Assembly (NCBI GenBank): GCA_905480075.1 | Contig: CAJQOX010000010.1 | Span: forward strand, 1-52,461 | Direction of reading: 5' to 3' | DNA from: an uncultured Aureispira sp. | GTDB taxonomy: Bacteria; Bacteroidota; Bacteroidia; Chitinophagales; Saprospiraceae | DNA length: 52,461 nucleotides | Part shown: positions 17,901-26,339 of the stretch, piece after piece | Layout: each line of letters starts with the position of its first letter | How positions within the stretch are numbered: the first letter of the stretch is position 1 | Position numbers and translations under genes: made by a program | Notes under the pieces: model-generated | What the model saw: only the letters and a program-made list of their open reading frames with translations | Databases searched by the model: none | What the model was told of the DNA's origin: nothing

Positions 17901-19812
17901 TAGGAAGATAAACTGTATTAGAATAAGAGTACTCTTTTTGTTTCCTAAGAGATACAGAACCCGCTGTTTGTACAAAATTAAAAGTAGTGTTGCCCTTATA
18001 ATTAATCAAGGTACCACCAAAATCATAGAATACTCCCTGTAAATCAACCTGAACATTGTTCAAATCACGCTCACCCAAAGATAAAACTTCAGTAGTTATG
18101 TTGATATTTGATGCTCTTACAGTTGAATATAACCACCCATGCACTTCCTTGGCTTCCAGGTCATCAGCAATGATATAATCTGAATGTTTCCAGAAAATAA
18201 CCTCCGGCATAATTACACCATCACTTACAAGACTGTCATTCAAACCATACATAACAATACTCTGACCAGGAAGTATACTAACCATAACAGAATTTAGAAA
18301 ACAAGATCCGTAAATATGTAACTGATTATTTAAATCAATTGTAGAACCCACAGAAGTACCTGCCTCCCAATACAAATTAAGACATTTTGCTTCAACATCG
18401 ATATTTACATCTTTGTTTAAAACAGGAAAACTTGTAGAATCAAAATAAACATCTACAAAGGGTGTAGGTATACAATTTAATGTGTTAGTTGTCCATGTGC
18501 TACCATTCCAAACTTCCCAATTGTTTGGGTCACTCCATAGCTGATTACCACTATCAGAAAAGCGCATTTTATTAGTACTAACAGACTGAAAATTCCATAG
18601 ACCACTATTACCCCCACCGTCAATTCCATTTGTTATGTTATAGGTTCTCCCTCCACTGATATCACAATCCATATCCTGCAGAATGACCTGATTAAGATTT
18701 AACTGACCACTGTTCTTTTTGCGGATTAATCCTGTATTTTTTGCAAAACCACGAAGTGTTATGAAATCGAAACAATTTACAGGAGAGTTAAAAATATCAA
18801 TTTCCAGATAATCATTATTAATGGCATTATTACTATTGAAAAAATGCTCAAAAGAAGGGGCAAGATATAAGTCTGAAATACTAAATTGAGCATCAATAAA
18901 ATAGGTTGATGCATCTGTTTTCAGATAATTAAGACTAGTATATCCCCCAAGACTTATCTGATTTTTACAAGATACTGAATCGTAATTCAAGCCTTGGCCA
19001 AAAAATCCATATTGTTTTGAATTACTTGTCTGATTAAAATGTAAATGAGAGCCAAGTGCTGAAAATGAAGAAAAATTTGAAAGAGAGGTATCAAAATCCA
19101 CCCACCATCCTTTAGCGTCACCTCCATTATAACCACAAAGAAAAATATCAGAACTGTCAATGTTGATTCCCCGAGTGGAAGATCCGTTTACAGAGTAGAA
19201 GAAATCAGTCTTTAAAACCTGTTTGTTCGTATTTAAAGTTCCATTTAATAAATGAATACATCCGGTTGGAAAATTCCAATCCCAATTAATAGTGTCTGAA
19301 AGATGATCATCTACAATAAAAGAATCCTGCAGTTCCCACTCCGTTAGTGAACCTCCATCAAATTCAACCTGTAACAACTCAAGTGAATTACCAGCCAAGC
19401 GTATTGTTTCTTTACCTGCTTTTACAGATCTGAATCTTAAAGTACCACGAAAATTAAAGAATGTGTTTATTGAAAGTTCCAGAGAACCATAAATATCTAA
19501 GGTCTGAGTCGTTCCACTGACGAAAATTAAAGGTGAGGTATTATTTATGAGAGGGTCAACCCAAAAATTATTACAATTAGCACTGGCAAGAATTGTGATT
19601 GTTGTGGGATTCCCAACATTCATAACACTTGCATCAAAAAAAACATTATCGGTAGAAATAGGGACCTGTAAAGCAGTTGGTCCGGTTGGACTACCTATTG
19701 CCCATTTCAACTGATCGTTCAAATCTCCGTCACCACCTTTCCAATAAAAGTCAGATGCAAAAACTTTAACAGATATAAGAAACAGAATTATAATAATATA
19801 AATCTTCTTCAT
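14920..19812 (-). CDS. Giant T9SS-sorted surface protein with three Trp-motif beta modules
   Basis: This 1630-residue protein has a signal peptide (MKKIYIIIILFLISVKVFAS). It contains three long beta-rich modules, each opened by a Trp motif of the form W..G.....W......NW. They start near residues 23 (FYWKGGDGDLN...KWA), 414 (FSDSGNQLWSDPNNWE) and 770 (YYWRASAVDP...DWSNPNHWT). Each continues with a DNVFFD or TVIFDS strand, Cys pairs and parallel-beta-helix-like turns. Residues about 1190-1440 resemble no family I know. A linker (LPLDLISFEV, LFLVERSEDG, YSYYRLKIISRDGS) leads to a T9SS type A sorting domain (LLPNPADDKAKIIL, IYKVTGQNIM, GIYALRIS). It is probably an adhesin or matrix protein on the cell surface. 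Confidence 0.85.
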   Translation of the reverse strand: MKKIYIIIILFLISVKVFASDFYWKGGDGDLNDQLKWAIGSPTGPTALQVPISTDNVFFDASVMNVGNPTTITILASANCNNFWVDPLINNTSPLIFVSGTTQTLDIYGSLELSINTFFNFRGTLRFRSVKAGKETIRLAGNSLELLQVEFDGGSLTEWELQDSFIVDDHLSDTINWDWNFPTGCIHLLNGTLNTNKQVLKTDFFYSVNGSSTRGINIDSSDIFLCGYNGGDAKGWWVDFDTSLSNFSSFSALGSHLHFNQTSNSKQYGFFGQGLNYDSVSCKNQISLGGYTSLNYLKTDASTYFIDAQFSISDLYLAPSFEHFFNSNNAINNDYLEIDIFNSPVNCFDFITLRGFAKNTGLIRKKNSGQLNLNQVILQDMDCDISGGRTYNITNGIDGGGNSGLWNFQSVSTNKMRFSDSGNQLWSDPNNWEVWNGSTWTTNTLNCIPTPFVDVYFDSTSFPVLNKDVNIDVEAKCLNLYWEAGTSVGSTIDLNNQLHIYGSCFLNSVMVSILPGQSIVMYGLNDSLVSDGVIMPEVIFWKHSDYIIADDLEAKEVHGWLYSTVRASNINITTEVLSLGERDLNNVQVDLQGVFYDFGGTLINYKGNTTFNFVQTAGSVSLRKQKEYSYSNTVYLPNVYSNGVQLIFDGVLSQLRGDLEVLGDVTFRANNMQITGSMTNYSGKLILHAGNTCEIKNLTVTDSLIAKGNCNQLVTIRSLGTGSGILNMNSYEFESCFIQSINNTGSNANTNSCIDGGNNSGWNFNTGNGTTYYWRASAVDPSDFMGDWSNPNHWTTDPFSLTGSLSGCMPTLADTVIFDSLSFSATSNGCNIDNVAFCNTFLCYDDITITGDELYVGGSYRLHNNMSNFNQRGCIYFVGGNVNTIDLNNTRLANCGVVFNNSNGEWILTNDFYLHDSVPNCYTGFCLDAGIFKSNGYNVTIQSRLRAYRTNEFRVLDIRNSTIDMLCNDRYNTYYGFTWNISNSNGMQVLSDNSTINFHNNTTGYNFNKVIYMGNGLTYNNVNFLDTDNFMHLYNDASYGHVYIDGTITMHGSNSFDSVSIEGGYQWFLKTGETQTLAEEHGKLIAHGGASKFIYIESTAAGQDAIIHKEFGDAFCVDYVKIKDIIATKGLADPVNPSRHSVLFFQTGLNSDNINASATGIWSFTLPPAMSVTTSHPVYQEICNGGTVEVPLTLTGTYPYWILLDWTNDLGDSGTDTLYFMDDDMDAATPFNTFMELHPVSTTNYTIQGSGMRCGEHSFFSTMSALTVEIDKGDLVDQQSYSICELTNFPFFTHFFDTSTFRPLVSVQDRVNSADTTDLGYVESEVHFDPTIQYYNGLPYLQRYWDIESTNIEKGKVRIYFTQAEADALSQIYYNQFPLSLSQNLFLLEFDDSIKIGTPDTIPFTVVNISGNNAIPFNSTTGVLGIEFETNALGAYILQIRPDPILLPLDLISFEVSKNSAHTAFLEWSTENEINTELFLVERSEDGINFEIIGIEYSKNNISKNQYNLTDYNPSMPYSYYRLKIISRDGSYSYSPIRSVYFNSPLENIMLLPNPADDKAKIILNSTTDEDFILNIYKVTGQNIMTKAVSGKKGTHTIIIPTHEWTPGIYALRISRNDGWSKIHKLDVQH

Positions 19813-20136
19813 CTAACATGTTTTAGAGTTTAATTCCTTAATCAAGGATATTAAAAAATTAAACTATTTTGCATAAGGGGTAGTGTAAAGGCAAATTGTT
19901 TATAAAAGCAAATTTTATAAATTACGCAAATAACATGTATAGTTCTTGATGTTAAAAAAAATTAACATAGGATACAACAATGTTAAAGGTATAAATTTTT
20001 CTAAAGAACAACAAACTTTTAGGTATATTCCAAATATTAAATTTTTAATAATTTATCTACCAACCAATTATTTTGGAAATTAAACTAATCAAAAAAAAGT
20101 TTTTTATATATACTTCTTAACCTGGTTTTATTTGTG
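19813..20136. other. AT-rich intergenic region
   Basis: These 324 bases lie between two minus-strand genes: downstream of the DUF2520 gene and upstream of the giant protein gene, whose promoter should lie here. A small inverted repeat (TCCTT-AATC-AAGGA) lies at 19833-19846, just upstream of the giant gene's start. No coding frame, RNA gene or strong terminator is visible. Confidence 0.4.
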
Positions 20137-20925
20137 TTAACCCTTATTTTTGTGCTTCCCAATTATTCCTTCACTTAACATCCTGTAAATTTTTTGATAT
20201 TCCGGATATCCGGATAAAAATTGAAGGTGTAATTCTATTGTATTCTTATCCCCTCTCTTTGCCGGGCCTGTTTGCATTTCATCAGGTTGGTATTCCTGTA
20301 CTTTTCCGGCAGTTTCTTCAATCAATGCTTTTAAAATATCAAAAGCAATATTATGATCTTCACAGATATCTTGTGCAATACTATATAGATAGTTGCTGAA
20401 ATTGTTGACAATAACAGCTGCAACATGAATTATTGATCTTTGCTTATCATTTGTCAGAAAAATATTAGGACAAATTGTTTTAGCAAGTCCGACCAATTCC
20501 CTTTCAGTATTTTCAGAATTTCCATAAATACAAAACGGGAGTTTATCAAAATTTGCTTCTTTTTGCAAAGAAAATGTTTGTAAAGGATAGAATACTCCGT
20601 AATTATCAAAATAAGGTTCAAAAATACTACACTTAACAGACCCTGATGTATGCGCTATGATTTTTTTTTGTTTGTTCAAAAAAGAAATATCAGCAGCCAT
20701 TTTTTCCAATCCATTATCACTGATTGCCAGGATATACAGTTCAGCTTCATTTGACAAATCCTCCACTTTATTGATTGCTTCACTGTTTGTTAAATCAGCA
20801 AGCAAATCAGCTTTTTCTTTTTTTCTGCTATAAACCTGACAGATTATGTGACCAAAACTGAATAGTTCTTGAGCAAGATGAAAACCTACATTTCCGGAAC
20901 CTATAATTGTAATTTTTTTATTCAT
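20137..20925 (-). CDS. Rossmann-fold DUF2520 protein
   Basis: This 262-residue cytoplasmic protein has an N-terminal Rossmann nucleotide-binding loop (ITIIGSGNVGFHLAQELF, G8-x-G10-x-x-G13) and a C-terminal helical DUF2520 domain (HVAAVIVNNFSNYLYSIAQDIC, then LIEETAGKV and TGPAKRGDKNTIELHLQ). This two-domain layout is typical of a Bacteroidota family related to NADP-dependent oxidoreductases of the ProC/F420 type. The substrate is unknown. The conserved HTSGSV step is present (IIAHTSGSVKCSIF). It is the last gene of a minus-strand run with bactofilin and a polysaccharide deacetylase, 18 bases after the latter, so they are probably co-transcribed. Confidence 0.88.
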   Translation of the reverse strand: MNKKITIIGSGNVGFHLAQELFSFGHIICQVYSRKKEKADLLADLTNSEAINKVEDLSNEAELYILAISDNGLEKMAADISFLNKQKKIIAHTSGSVKCSIFEPYFDNYGVFYPLQTFSLQKEANFDKLPFCIYGNSENTERELVGLAKTICPNIFLTNDKQRSIIHVAAVIVNNFSNYLYSIAQDICEDHNIAFDILKALIEETAGKVQEYQPDEMQTGPAKRGDKNTIELHLQFLSGYPEYQKIYRMLSEGIIGKHKNKG

Positions 20926-20943
20926 CCTGTAATTTTTATCAAT

Positions 20944-21966
20944 TTAATCCCTTCTGATTACATTCTTTCCAAAAATAGATTTTATGAGGTAATAACAGTA
21001 TTCGCTGTGTATCTGTTGTTTTGCATCCTGAGGAGATTCTTTTTCCATGCCGAAGCGTTGCAATTGACCTTTAATCTTTTCATTTTTCAAGCCTGCACCA
21101 CCAAAGGTAAGTTGAAAGTTTTCATCTTTCAGTATTCTTTCAAAAAAAGCTGCTGAAACCCCCGAATCTGTAAATGGAAAAGCAAAGGCCTTATAGTCCA
21201 ATCCAAAGTTCTTACAAAGAAACTCCTGACTCAATACAGTTTGCTCAATTTGTTTATCAGGACTTAGTTTGTTGTATGTAGGATGGTTTTGACTATGACT
21301 GCCAAAAGTAAAACCATCAGATATCATTTCAACAATTTGAGGAGTAGTCAAATAAGGTTTTTTTTCCTTTAGAAAGTTGTCGAAATCCATCCCGCACTCC
21401 TCCCCTATTTCATCTAACAAAGTTTCCTGATTCCATCTTACGCTCAATAAGCTTTCTTTAGTATTTCGAAAAGGAAGTTTGTGTTCTTTGAATTTATGCC
21501 TTAAAAGCTTCTCTGCCGATTCACTTTTTTGTAAATGACTGATCAGCAAACTCGATTTATACCTGAACATCAAACCTTTATTATCTACAAAATCAGAGTT
21601 CAAAAAAAAAGTGGCAGGAATTCCTTTTTGTTTTAAAATTGGGGCAATAATGCTGTAACATTCAGATAATCCATCATCAAAACTAAGAAAAAAAGATTTT
21701 TCAGGAAGTAACTTATCTCCCTCTATATGTTCTGTTAACTGATGTAAATCTACAGGTCTGTAATGTTTCAGAATATACTCCAAGTCCTTGATAAACAATC
21801 TGGAGTTCCGTACATGATACAAATGTTGAATATGTGGCAGTTCATCATCACTTACTGTATGATAAAAGGGCATAAATAACCTTTTAGAGCTAAGTTTCAT
21901 AAGGAAAGCTAATGAAAGACAGCCCGAAAAAGAGTTGAGACTTCTGATTAATGCTTTTTTCAGCAT
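20944..21966 (-). CDS. Polysaccharide deacetylase family protein (NodB fold)
   Basis: This 340-residue protein carries the NodB metal-site motifs. SFDDG holds Asp97 and Asp98, the first as likely catalytic base and the second as metal ligand, and SHSQNHP holds His224 and His228. IPATFFLNSDFVD and YKAFAFPFTDSGVS are further conserved strands. Such enzymes remove N- or O-acetyl groups from chitin-like glycans, peptidoglycan or exopolysaccharide. There is an insertion of about 85 residues between the two metal motifs. No clear signal peptide is visible, so a cytoplasmic or membrane-associated role is possible. The gene starts 5 bases after the bactofilin gene ends, which strongly suggests co-translation and hints at a shared role in envelope shape or cell-wall modification. 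Confidence 0.9.
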   Translation of the reverse strand: MLKKALIRSLNSFSGCLSLAFLMKLSSKRLFMPFYHTVSDDELPHIQHLYHVRNSRLFIKDLEYILKHYRPVDLHQLTEHIEGDKLLPEKSFFLSFDDGLSECYSIIAPILKQKGIPATFFLNSDFVDNKGLMFRYKSSLLISHLQKSESAEKLLRHKFKEHKLPFRNTKESLLSVRWNQETLLDEIGEECGMDFDNFLKEKKPYLTTPQIVEMISDGFTFGSHSQNHPTYNKLSPDKQIEQTVLSQEFLCKNFGLDYKAFAFPFTDSGVSAAFFERILKDENFQLTFGGAGLKNEKIKGQLQRFGMEKESPQDAKQQIHSEYCYYLIKSIFGKNVIRRD

Positions 21967-21971
21967 CTGAT

Positions 21972-22379
21972 TCAGACTTCTTCTTTTCTAAAAGAAAGCT
22001 CAGAGGCTGAACAATTTGCCTGACCATTGAGGACCGCACCCATATCTATCTGAAGACTCTGATATTTGATATTCCCTAAGACAATTGACGTTTGCATAAG
22101 ATGAATTTTTTCTTTTGCAACTATATTGCCCTCAACAATTCCTTCGGAAATAATGTTTTTACAGATAATATCACCTATTATTTTGGCTGTTGACGACATA
22201 ACCAATCGTCCGCCACAGGTTACATCACCATGAATCAAACCTTCAAGTCTAATATTTGAATCAACTTTTACTGTGCCCTCTATAGTTGTCCCTTGTGCAA
22301 TATTACAAACCTCCAATATAGAACCGTTGGTTTTAGTCTTAGTGTTTGATACGTTGGTTTTACTATTATTGCCAAACAT
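21972..22379 (-). CDS. Bactofilin
   Basis: This 135-residue protein has a short polar N-terminus (MFGNNSKTNVSNTKTKTNG) and a core of about 100 residues that is a right-handed beta-helix of the polymer-forming cytoskeletal type. It has evenly spaced short strands (GTTIEGTVKVDSNIRLEGLI, GDVTCGGRLVMSS, AKIIGDIICKNIISEGIVEG). Bactofilins polymerise without nucleotide at the inner membrane and recruit cell-wall enzymes. The downstream gene, a deacetylase, is separated by 5 bases, and the DUF2520 gene follows. TAAAGGTA at 22436-22443 (TACCTTTA on the coding strand) is one mismatch from the -7 element and could be the promoter of this run. Confidence 0.93.
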   Translation of the reverse strand: MFGNNSKTNVSNTKTKTNGSILEVCNIAQGTTIEGTVKVDSNIRLEGLIHGDVTCGGRLVMSSTAKIIGDIICKNIISEGIVEGNIVAKEKIHLMQTSIVLGNIKYQSLQIDMGAVLNGQANCSASELSFRKEEV

Positions 22380-22594
22380 AATTATAGTCTGTATGTATTA
22401 AAATGATAAAATAAATTCGTGATATTAACTAATATTAAAGGTAGAAAAAAACATTGATATTTTATGTTTTCTCCTTTTTTGATTGTAATTTTAATTAAAG
22501 CAATCCTACAATACTGATCCTGTTTCAGACAACAAAATATAAGCTTTACCGTTATTATATATTATAACTATTTTTTATACGTTAATTTCACAAA

Positions 22595-22972
22595 ATGAAA
22601 ACTATAATTTTGTTATTATCCACTACAACTGTTCTTTTTGGTCAGCCCAACTTTAGCTCTGTCATTTCTGCCGTTAAAGCTGGAAATGTTTCAGCGATCA
22701 GTAGTTTCATGGATTCAAATGTTGAGGTGACGGTAGGCGAAGATGACGGAACTTATACCAAATTACAGGCCACTGATGTTGTTAAAGCATTTTTTGTAAA
22801 AAACAGCCCTTCGAATTGTTCTATGATACATAGCGGTGCTGCACGTGACGGGGGTTCTTATTATTGTATAGGAAATCTCCTTGCAGGAAACAATAAATTC
22901 AGAATTTATATTTTTTTCAAAAAAGTCGGAGCTACTTACTTAATTCAGGAAATGAGATTTGAAGAAGATTAA
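22595..22972 (+). CDS. DUF4783 exported protein
   Basis: This 125-residue protein has a short signal peptide (MKTIILLLSTTTVLFGQ) and matches the small DUF4783 family of Bacteroidota. Signs are VISAVKAGNVSAISSFMDSNVEVTV, YTKLQATDVVKAFFVKNSP, the SGAARDGGSYYCIGNL stretch and FRIYIFFKKVGATYLIQEMRFEED. The fold is NTF2-like in character, with a helix pair followed by a curved sheet. It is probably periplasmic. Function is unknown. It is transcribed away from the bactofilin run and ends at a strong hairpin that faces rpsP. Confidence 0.9.
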   Translation: MKTIILLLSTTTVLFGQPNFSSVISAVKAGNVSAISSFMDSNVEVTVGEDDGTYTKLQATDVVKAFFVKNSPSNCSMIHSGAARDGGSYYCIGNLLAGNNKFRIYIFFKKVGATYLIQEMRFEED

Positions 22973-23005
22973 AATTACACTATAAACAAATAATTACTCA
23001 AAAGT

Positions 23006-23042
23006 AAAAGCGAAATTCATTTACATGAATTTCGCTTTTTTT
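23006..23042. terminator. Bidirectional rho-independent terminator
   Basis: A perfect 15-bp stem (AAAAGCGAAATTCAT at 23006-23020, ATGAATTTCGCTTTT at 23025-23039) with a TTAC loop is flanked by T on the right and A on the left. It lies between the convergent DUF4783 gene and rpsP and can stop both. Confidence 0.93.
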
Positions 23043-23082
23043 CTGCTTTTTTATATTTAAGAGAATGTAAGAGACAAATTGC

Positions 23083-23664
23083 CTACTCTTCCTCCTTTAC
23101 CTCAGCAGCAGCTTCTTCCTTTACTTCAGGAGCAGCTTCTTCCTTTACTTCAGGAGCAGCCTCTTCCTTTACTTCAGGAGCAGCTTCTTCTGTTACTTCA
23201 GCAGCAGCTTCTTCTTGAGTTTCTTCTGCTTCAGGTTCTTCAACTACTTTGACAGGTGCAACGCCAAAGATTTTCACACGACGGGCTTCAATTTCAGCTT
23301 TCGTGGCATCTTTGCGTTTATCAATTTTAACTTCTTTAGCAGCAATCCAGTCAGCGAGTAGTTTGTCTGCCGTTTCCTGATCCATAGCCCCTTTAGTAAC
23401 ACCTCTTTGAAGATGTTTTCTGTAATACACACCTTTTAGTTTAAGGATTGCACGAACAGTGTCAGTAGGTTGAGCACCTTTCATTAGCCAAGAATAAGCA
23501 GCATCGCTGTTTAATTCAATAGTAGCAGGTACTGTAAGAGGATTATAAATTCCTAATTTTTCAATAAACTTTCCGTCGCGCGGTGCTCTAGCATCTGCGG
23601 CAACAATTTGATAGAAAGGTCTTTTTTTGCGACCCTTTCTCTGTAAACGGATTTTTAAAGCCAT
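23083..23664 (-). CDS. rpsP: 30S ribosomal protein S16 with acidic repeat tail
   Basis: This 193-residue protein begins with the conserved S16 core ([63 protein letters not shown]) and ends in a long tail. S16 in most bacteria has 80-90 residues. In the Bacteroidota it is longer and acidic, as here. The tail includes five units of eight residues of the form EEAA(P/A)EVK, preceded by a spacer with [13 protein letters not shown]16 binds 16S rRNA and helps small-subunit assembly; the tail probably projects outward. A good TTG-N19-TATCTTTG promoter lies about 75 bases upstream. The C-terminal units vary in sequence at the DNA level by few bases and could change in copy number. Confidence 0.97.
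   Translation of the reverse strand: MALKIRLQRKGRKKRPFYQIVAADARAPRDGKFIEKLGIYNPLTVPATIELNSDAAYSWLMKGAQPTDTVRAILKLKGVYYRKHLQRGVTKGAMDQETADKLLADWIAAKEVKIDKRKDATKAEIEARRVKIFGVAPVKVVEEPEAEETQEEAAAEVTEEAAPEVKEEAAPEVKEEAAPEVKEEAAAEVKEEE
23095..23214 (-). repeat. 24-bp tandem repeat in the rpsP tail
   Basis: Five tandem 24-bp units encode eight residues each (EEAAPEVK-type). The middle three units differ from each other at a single base, suggesting recent slippage or correction. Confidence 0.9.
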
Positions 23665-23738
23665 TTTGTTTTAACTTTTTTTAGTCAAAAATACCCTGTT
23701 TAGCCTGATAAACAAGTAACAGGATTTATATTAGAATG

Positions 23739-23768
23739 CAAAGATATGTTTTTATTTCAGTTTAACAA
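23739..23768 (-). promoter_or_regulatory. rpsP promoter, TTG-N19-TATCTTTG
   Basis: On the minus strand TTG (23766-23768) is followed after 19 bases by TATCTTTG (23739-23746), an exact match to the Bacteroidota housekeeping promoter. The leader to the rpsP start is about 70 bases. Confidence 0.85.
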
Positions 23769-23956
23769 AACTTTTCCCTTCGTACCTGATTATATTTGAT
23801 ATGTTTTATCATTTACAATGCTCATTATTTAGGATATACTTTTTTTTATAATAAAAACCCTACCTAAACATTAAGTTTTTTAACCTTTACTAAACTAAAA
23901 AGTTCTGATTTTCTTTGTATAATTGTATCACTATTTTTTCTTTAAAACATAATAAC

Positions 23957-25162
23957 ATGTCTGTAAAACTGTTTTCATATATTATTACCTTACTATTTTT
24001 TTGCCATTCTGAAATTATTGCACAGGGTATTAAATTCCAAAAGGGGACATGGGAAGAAGTTTTACAAAAAGCTAAAGAAAAAAACAAACCCATCTTTGTA
24101 GATGCCTATACCACTTGGTGTGGCCCATGTAAATGGATGTCCAAAAATACTTTTACCAAAAAAGAAGTCGGTGATTACCTTAATAAAAACTTTATTCCCT
24201 ACAAAATGGATATGGAAAAAGGGGAAGGTCCTGAATTTGCAAAAATACATAAAGTTGCAGCATATCCTACCTTATTATTTTTTTCCTCTGAGGGTAATAT
24301 AATTCACAAAGGAGTAGGTGCAAGGGACGCAGAACAACTATTGTCTCTTTGCAATGATGCGATAAATCCCGAGAAACAATTATCAGGATATATCAAAAAA
24401 TATGAGGCTGGTATCCGTGATAAAGATTTTTTGTATGATTACATCCTTGTTTTATCAGGAATTGGAGATGATTTTTCAGATACATTTGATGAATATTGGG
24501 ATATTTTGTCAGATAAGGAAAAACAAACTGAAAAAGTCCTGAATTTAATGGCGGTGGCCAGTAATTATTTCAGCGATTTCAAAAACCCTTTATTTCAGTA
24601 TTTATTGAAATACAAAACTCAATACATAAATTCCAGTACCTTAGAATTGGTAAATGATTATTTTAATAGTTGCTTTGTTCGTTCTCTTTATGGAATTGCG
24701 AGAAATACTGACAAAAAAGAGCAAAAGAAAATAAGTAAAGAACTACTTGAAATTTTCCCTGAAAAGAAAAAAGAATTTACAAAAAGATTGGCTTACATAC
24801 AGTCTGCTCTTGAAACACCTCCTGACATCAAAAAAATTAACAAAACTCAATCTGCCTATTTAAAAATTTCATCCGATTCAGATGAACTCAATGAAGCAGC
24901 CTGGAAAGTTTACAAATCTGAAGACGATCCCGAAAGAATAAAGAAGGCACTCGAATGGGTCAACAAATCCATTGAGATTAATTCATCTTTCAACAACTTA
25001 GATACAAAAGCCGCTCTGTTATATAAGATAAGAGACTATGAGTCTGCAAAAACTTTTGCAGAAAAAGCACTGAAAGCTGCCTCTGAAGAAGGCAATGATA
25101 TCCCTACTGAAGATACGGTAAAACTTCTAGAAAATATTGAGCTCAAACTTAGTAAACAGTAA
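23957..25162 (+). CDS. Exported thioredoxin-fold protein with a TPR-like C-terminus
   Basis: The start at 23957 places a signal peptide at the N-terminus (MSVKLFSYIITLLFF, likely cleaved after IIAQ); an in-frame alternative at 23915 would add 14 residues and is unlikely. The protein has about 401 residues. A thioredoxin domain covers residues about 25-140, with the redox motif CGPC at residues 55-58 (TTWCGPCKWM) and a cis-Pro segment AAYPTLLFF. The pattern matches the thioredoxin-like family with a DUF255/thiol-disulfide style start (EEVLQKAKEKNKPIFVDAYTTW). The C-terminal 250 residues are helical, and the final part (WKVYKSEDDPERIKKALEWVN, FNNLDTKAALLYKIRDYESA) resembles TPR repeats. It is probably a periplasmic thiol-disulfide protein. 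The partner is unknown. Confidence 0.88.
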   Translation: MSVKLFSYIITLLFFCHSEIIAQGIKFQKGTWEEVLQKAKEKNKPIFVDAYTTWCGPCKWMSKNTFTKKEVGDYLNKNFIPYKMDMEKGEGPEFAKIHKVAAYPTLLFFSSEGNIIHKGVGARDAEQLLSLCNDAINPEKQLSGYIKKYEAGIRDKDFLYDYILVLSGIGDDFSDTFDEYWDILSDKEKQTEKVLNLMAVASNYFSDFKNPLFQYLLKYKTQYINSSTLELVNDYFNSCFVRSLYGIARNTDKKEQKKISKELLEIFPEKKKEFTKRLAYIQSALETPPDIKKINKTQSAYLKISSDSDELNEAAWKVYKSEDDPERIKKALEWVNKSIEINSSFNNLDTKAALLYKIRDYESAKTFAEKALKAASEEGNDIPTEDTVKLLENIELKLSKQ

Positions 25163-25195
25163 AAATTTGCAAATCTAATTTTAGGGACTGACTTA

Positions 25196-26263
25196 TTACT
25201 TATTACTTTTCTTCAATGTAAAACCAAAAGTTGAACCCACTGAAATATCAGACCTTACATTTATTATTTGTTGATGTGCTTCCATAATGTGCTTGACAAT
25301 TGCAAGGCCAAGGCCAGTCCCTCCTTCTGTTCTTGAACGGCCTTTATCTACACGATAAAATCTTTCAAATAACCTGGGTAAATGTTTCTGCGAAATGCCT
25401 TTGCCATCATCAGTAACTTCAATTAAAACATTATCATCAAGATCAAAGAAACTGATTTCCGTTTTCCCTCCTTCCTTGCCGTATTTAATAGAATTGCTAA
25501 TCAGGTTGACCAACACACGCCTGATACTTTCCACGTCAGAAAAAACAAAAACCGGCTTTTGATTAAAGTCCTTTAATTTAAGATTAATATTCTTTTCAGA
25601 TGCCTTAAGTCTGGAATCCTCTAATACATCACTTATCAGTTTTACAATATCATAATTGACCATTTCCAACTGAAGTTTCCCGGCTTCAAACTTTGAAATA
25701 TATCCTAAGTCGGCCACAATATTTGCCATTCTTTCTGTATTGTTTGCCGCATATTTAAGATATTTATGGTTGATCTCAGGGTCAGTCATTCCGCCATCTA
25801 AAAGGGTGTGGAGATAGCCCTGAATATTAAAAATCGGAGTCTTTAGCTCGTGAGATACATTTCCAATAAATTCCCTCCGGTATTCTTCCATTTTTTTCAA
25901 GCTTGAAATTTCTTCTGTCCAGTTCTCGGCCCATTCTATTACCTCCTCTTCTACTTCCTTAATTATCTGCTTGTTCATATCTACCTGTTCAGCCTTTGAT
26001 TCCCCTGATAGTTTCAGGCTGTGAATGGTTTTATAAATCAGTTTTATTTTTTTGTAAATAAAATGGTTTAGCGCCTTATAGCCTGAAAAAAAACTAATAA
26101 ATAATAACGTCAATGGCAAAATAAACAATAAATACCAACTGATACTTTCCGGCCAAATCATTTTAATGACCAGGGAAAAAAGGAATAAGATTACAGTATT
26201 ATTAATTGCTATTGACCAGGCTAGTTGCTTAGGGTTAGGGTTTTGATTTGTAAAAAAAAGCAT
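25196..26263 (-). CDS. Sensor histidine kinase, PhoR-like
   Basis: This 355-residue protein has two N-terminal membrane helices (residues about 17-36 and 42-60), with almost no extracytoplasmic segment between them. A short coiled linker leads to the HisKA domain, with the phospho-accepting His138 in NVSHELKTP. The ATPase domain has the N box ([14 protein letters not shown]), the G1 box (DDGKGIS), F box (LFERFYRVD) and G2 box (GTGLGLAIV). The response regulator gene lies 76 bases upstream on the same strand, so both form one operon. The short periplasmic loop suggests it senses membrane or cytoplasmic signals. PhoR is suggested by the overall layout, but no phosphate-related neighbour confirms this. 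Signal unknown. Confidence 0.92.
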   Translation of the reverse strand: MLFFTNQNPNPKQLAWSIAINNTVILFLFSLVIKMIWPESISWYLLFILPLTLLFISFFSGYKALNHFIYKKIKLIYKTIHSLKLSGESKAEQVDMNKQIIKEVEEEVIEWAENWTEEISSLKKMEEYRREFIGNVSHELKTPIFNIQGYLHTLLDGGMTDPEINHKYLKYAANNTERMANIVADLGYISKFEAGKLQLEMVNYDIVKLISDVLEDSRLKASEKNINLKLKDFNQKPVFVFSDVESIRRVLVNLISNSIKYGKEGGKTEISFFDLDDNVLIEVTDDGKGISQKHLPRLFERFYRVDKGRSRTEGGTGLGLAIVKHIMEAHQQIINVRSDISVGSTFGFTLKKSNK

Positions 26264-26339
26264 TTTATTGTTCTTAATTTAAAAAATTATATAACCTCTA
26301 TTATCATTTCTTCTTTTTTTTAAATGATTCGATATAAAA

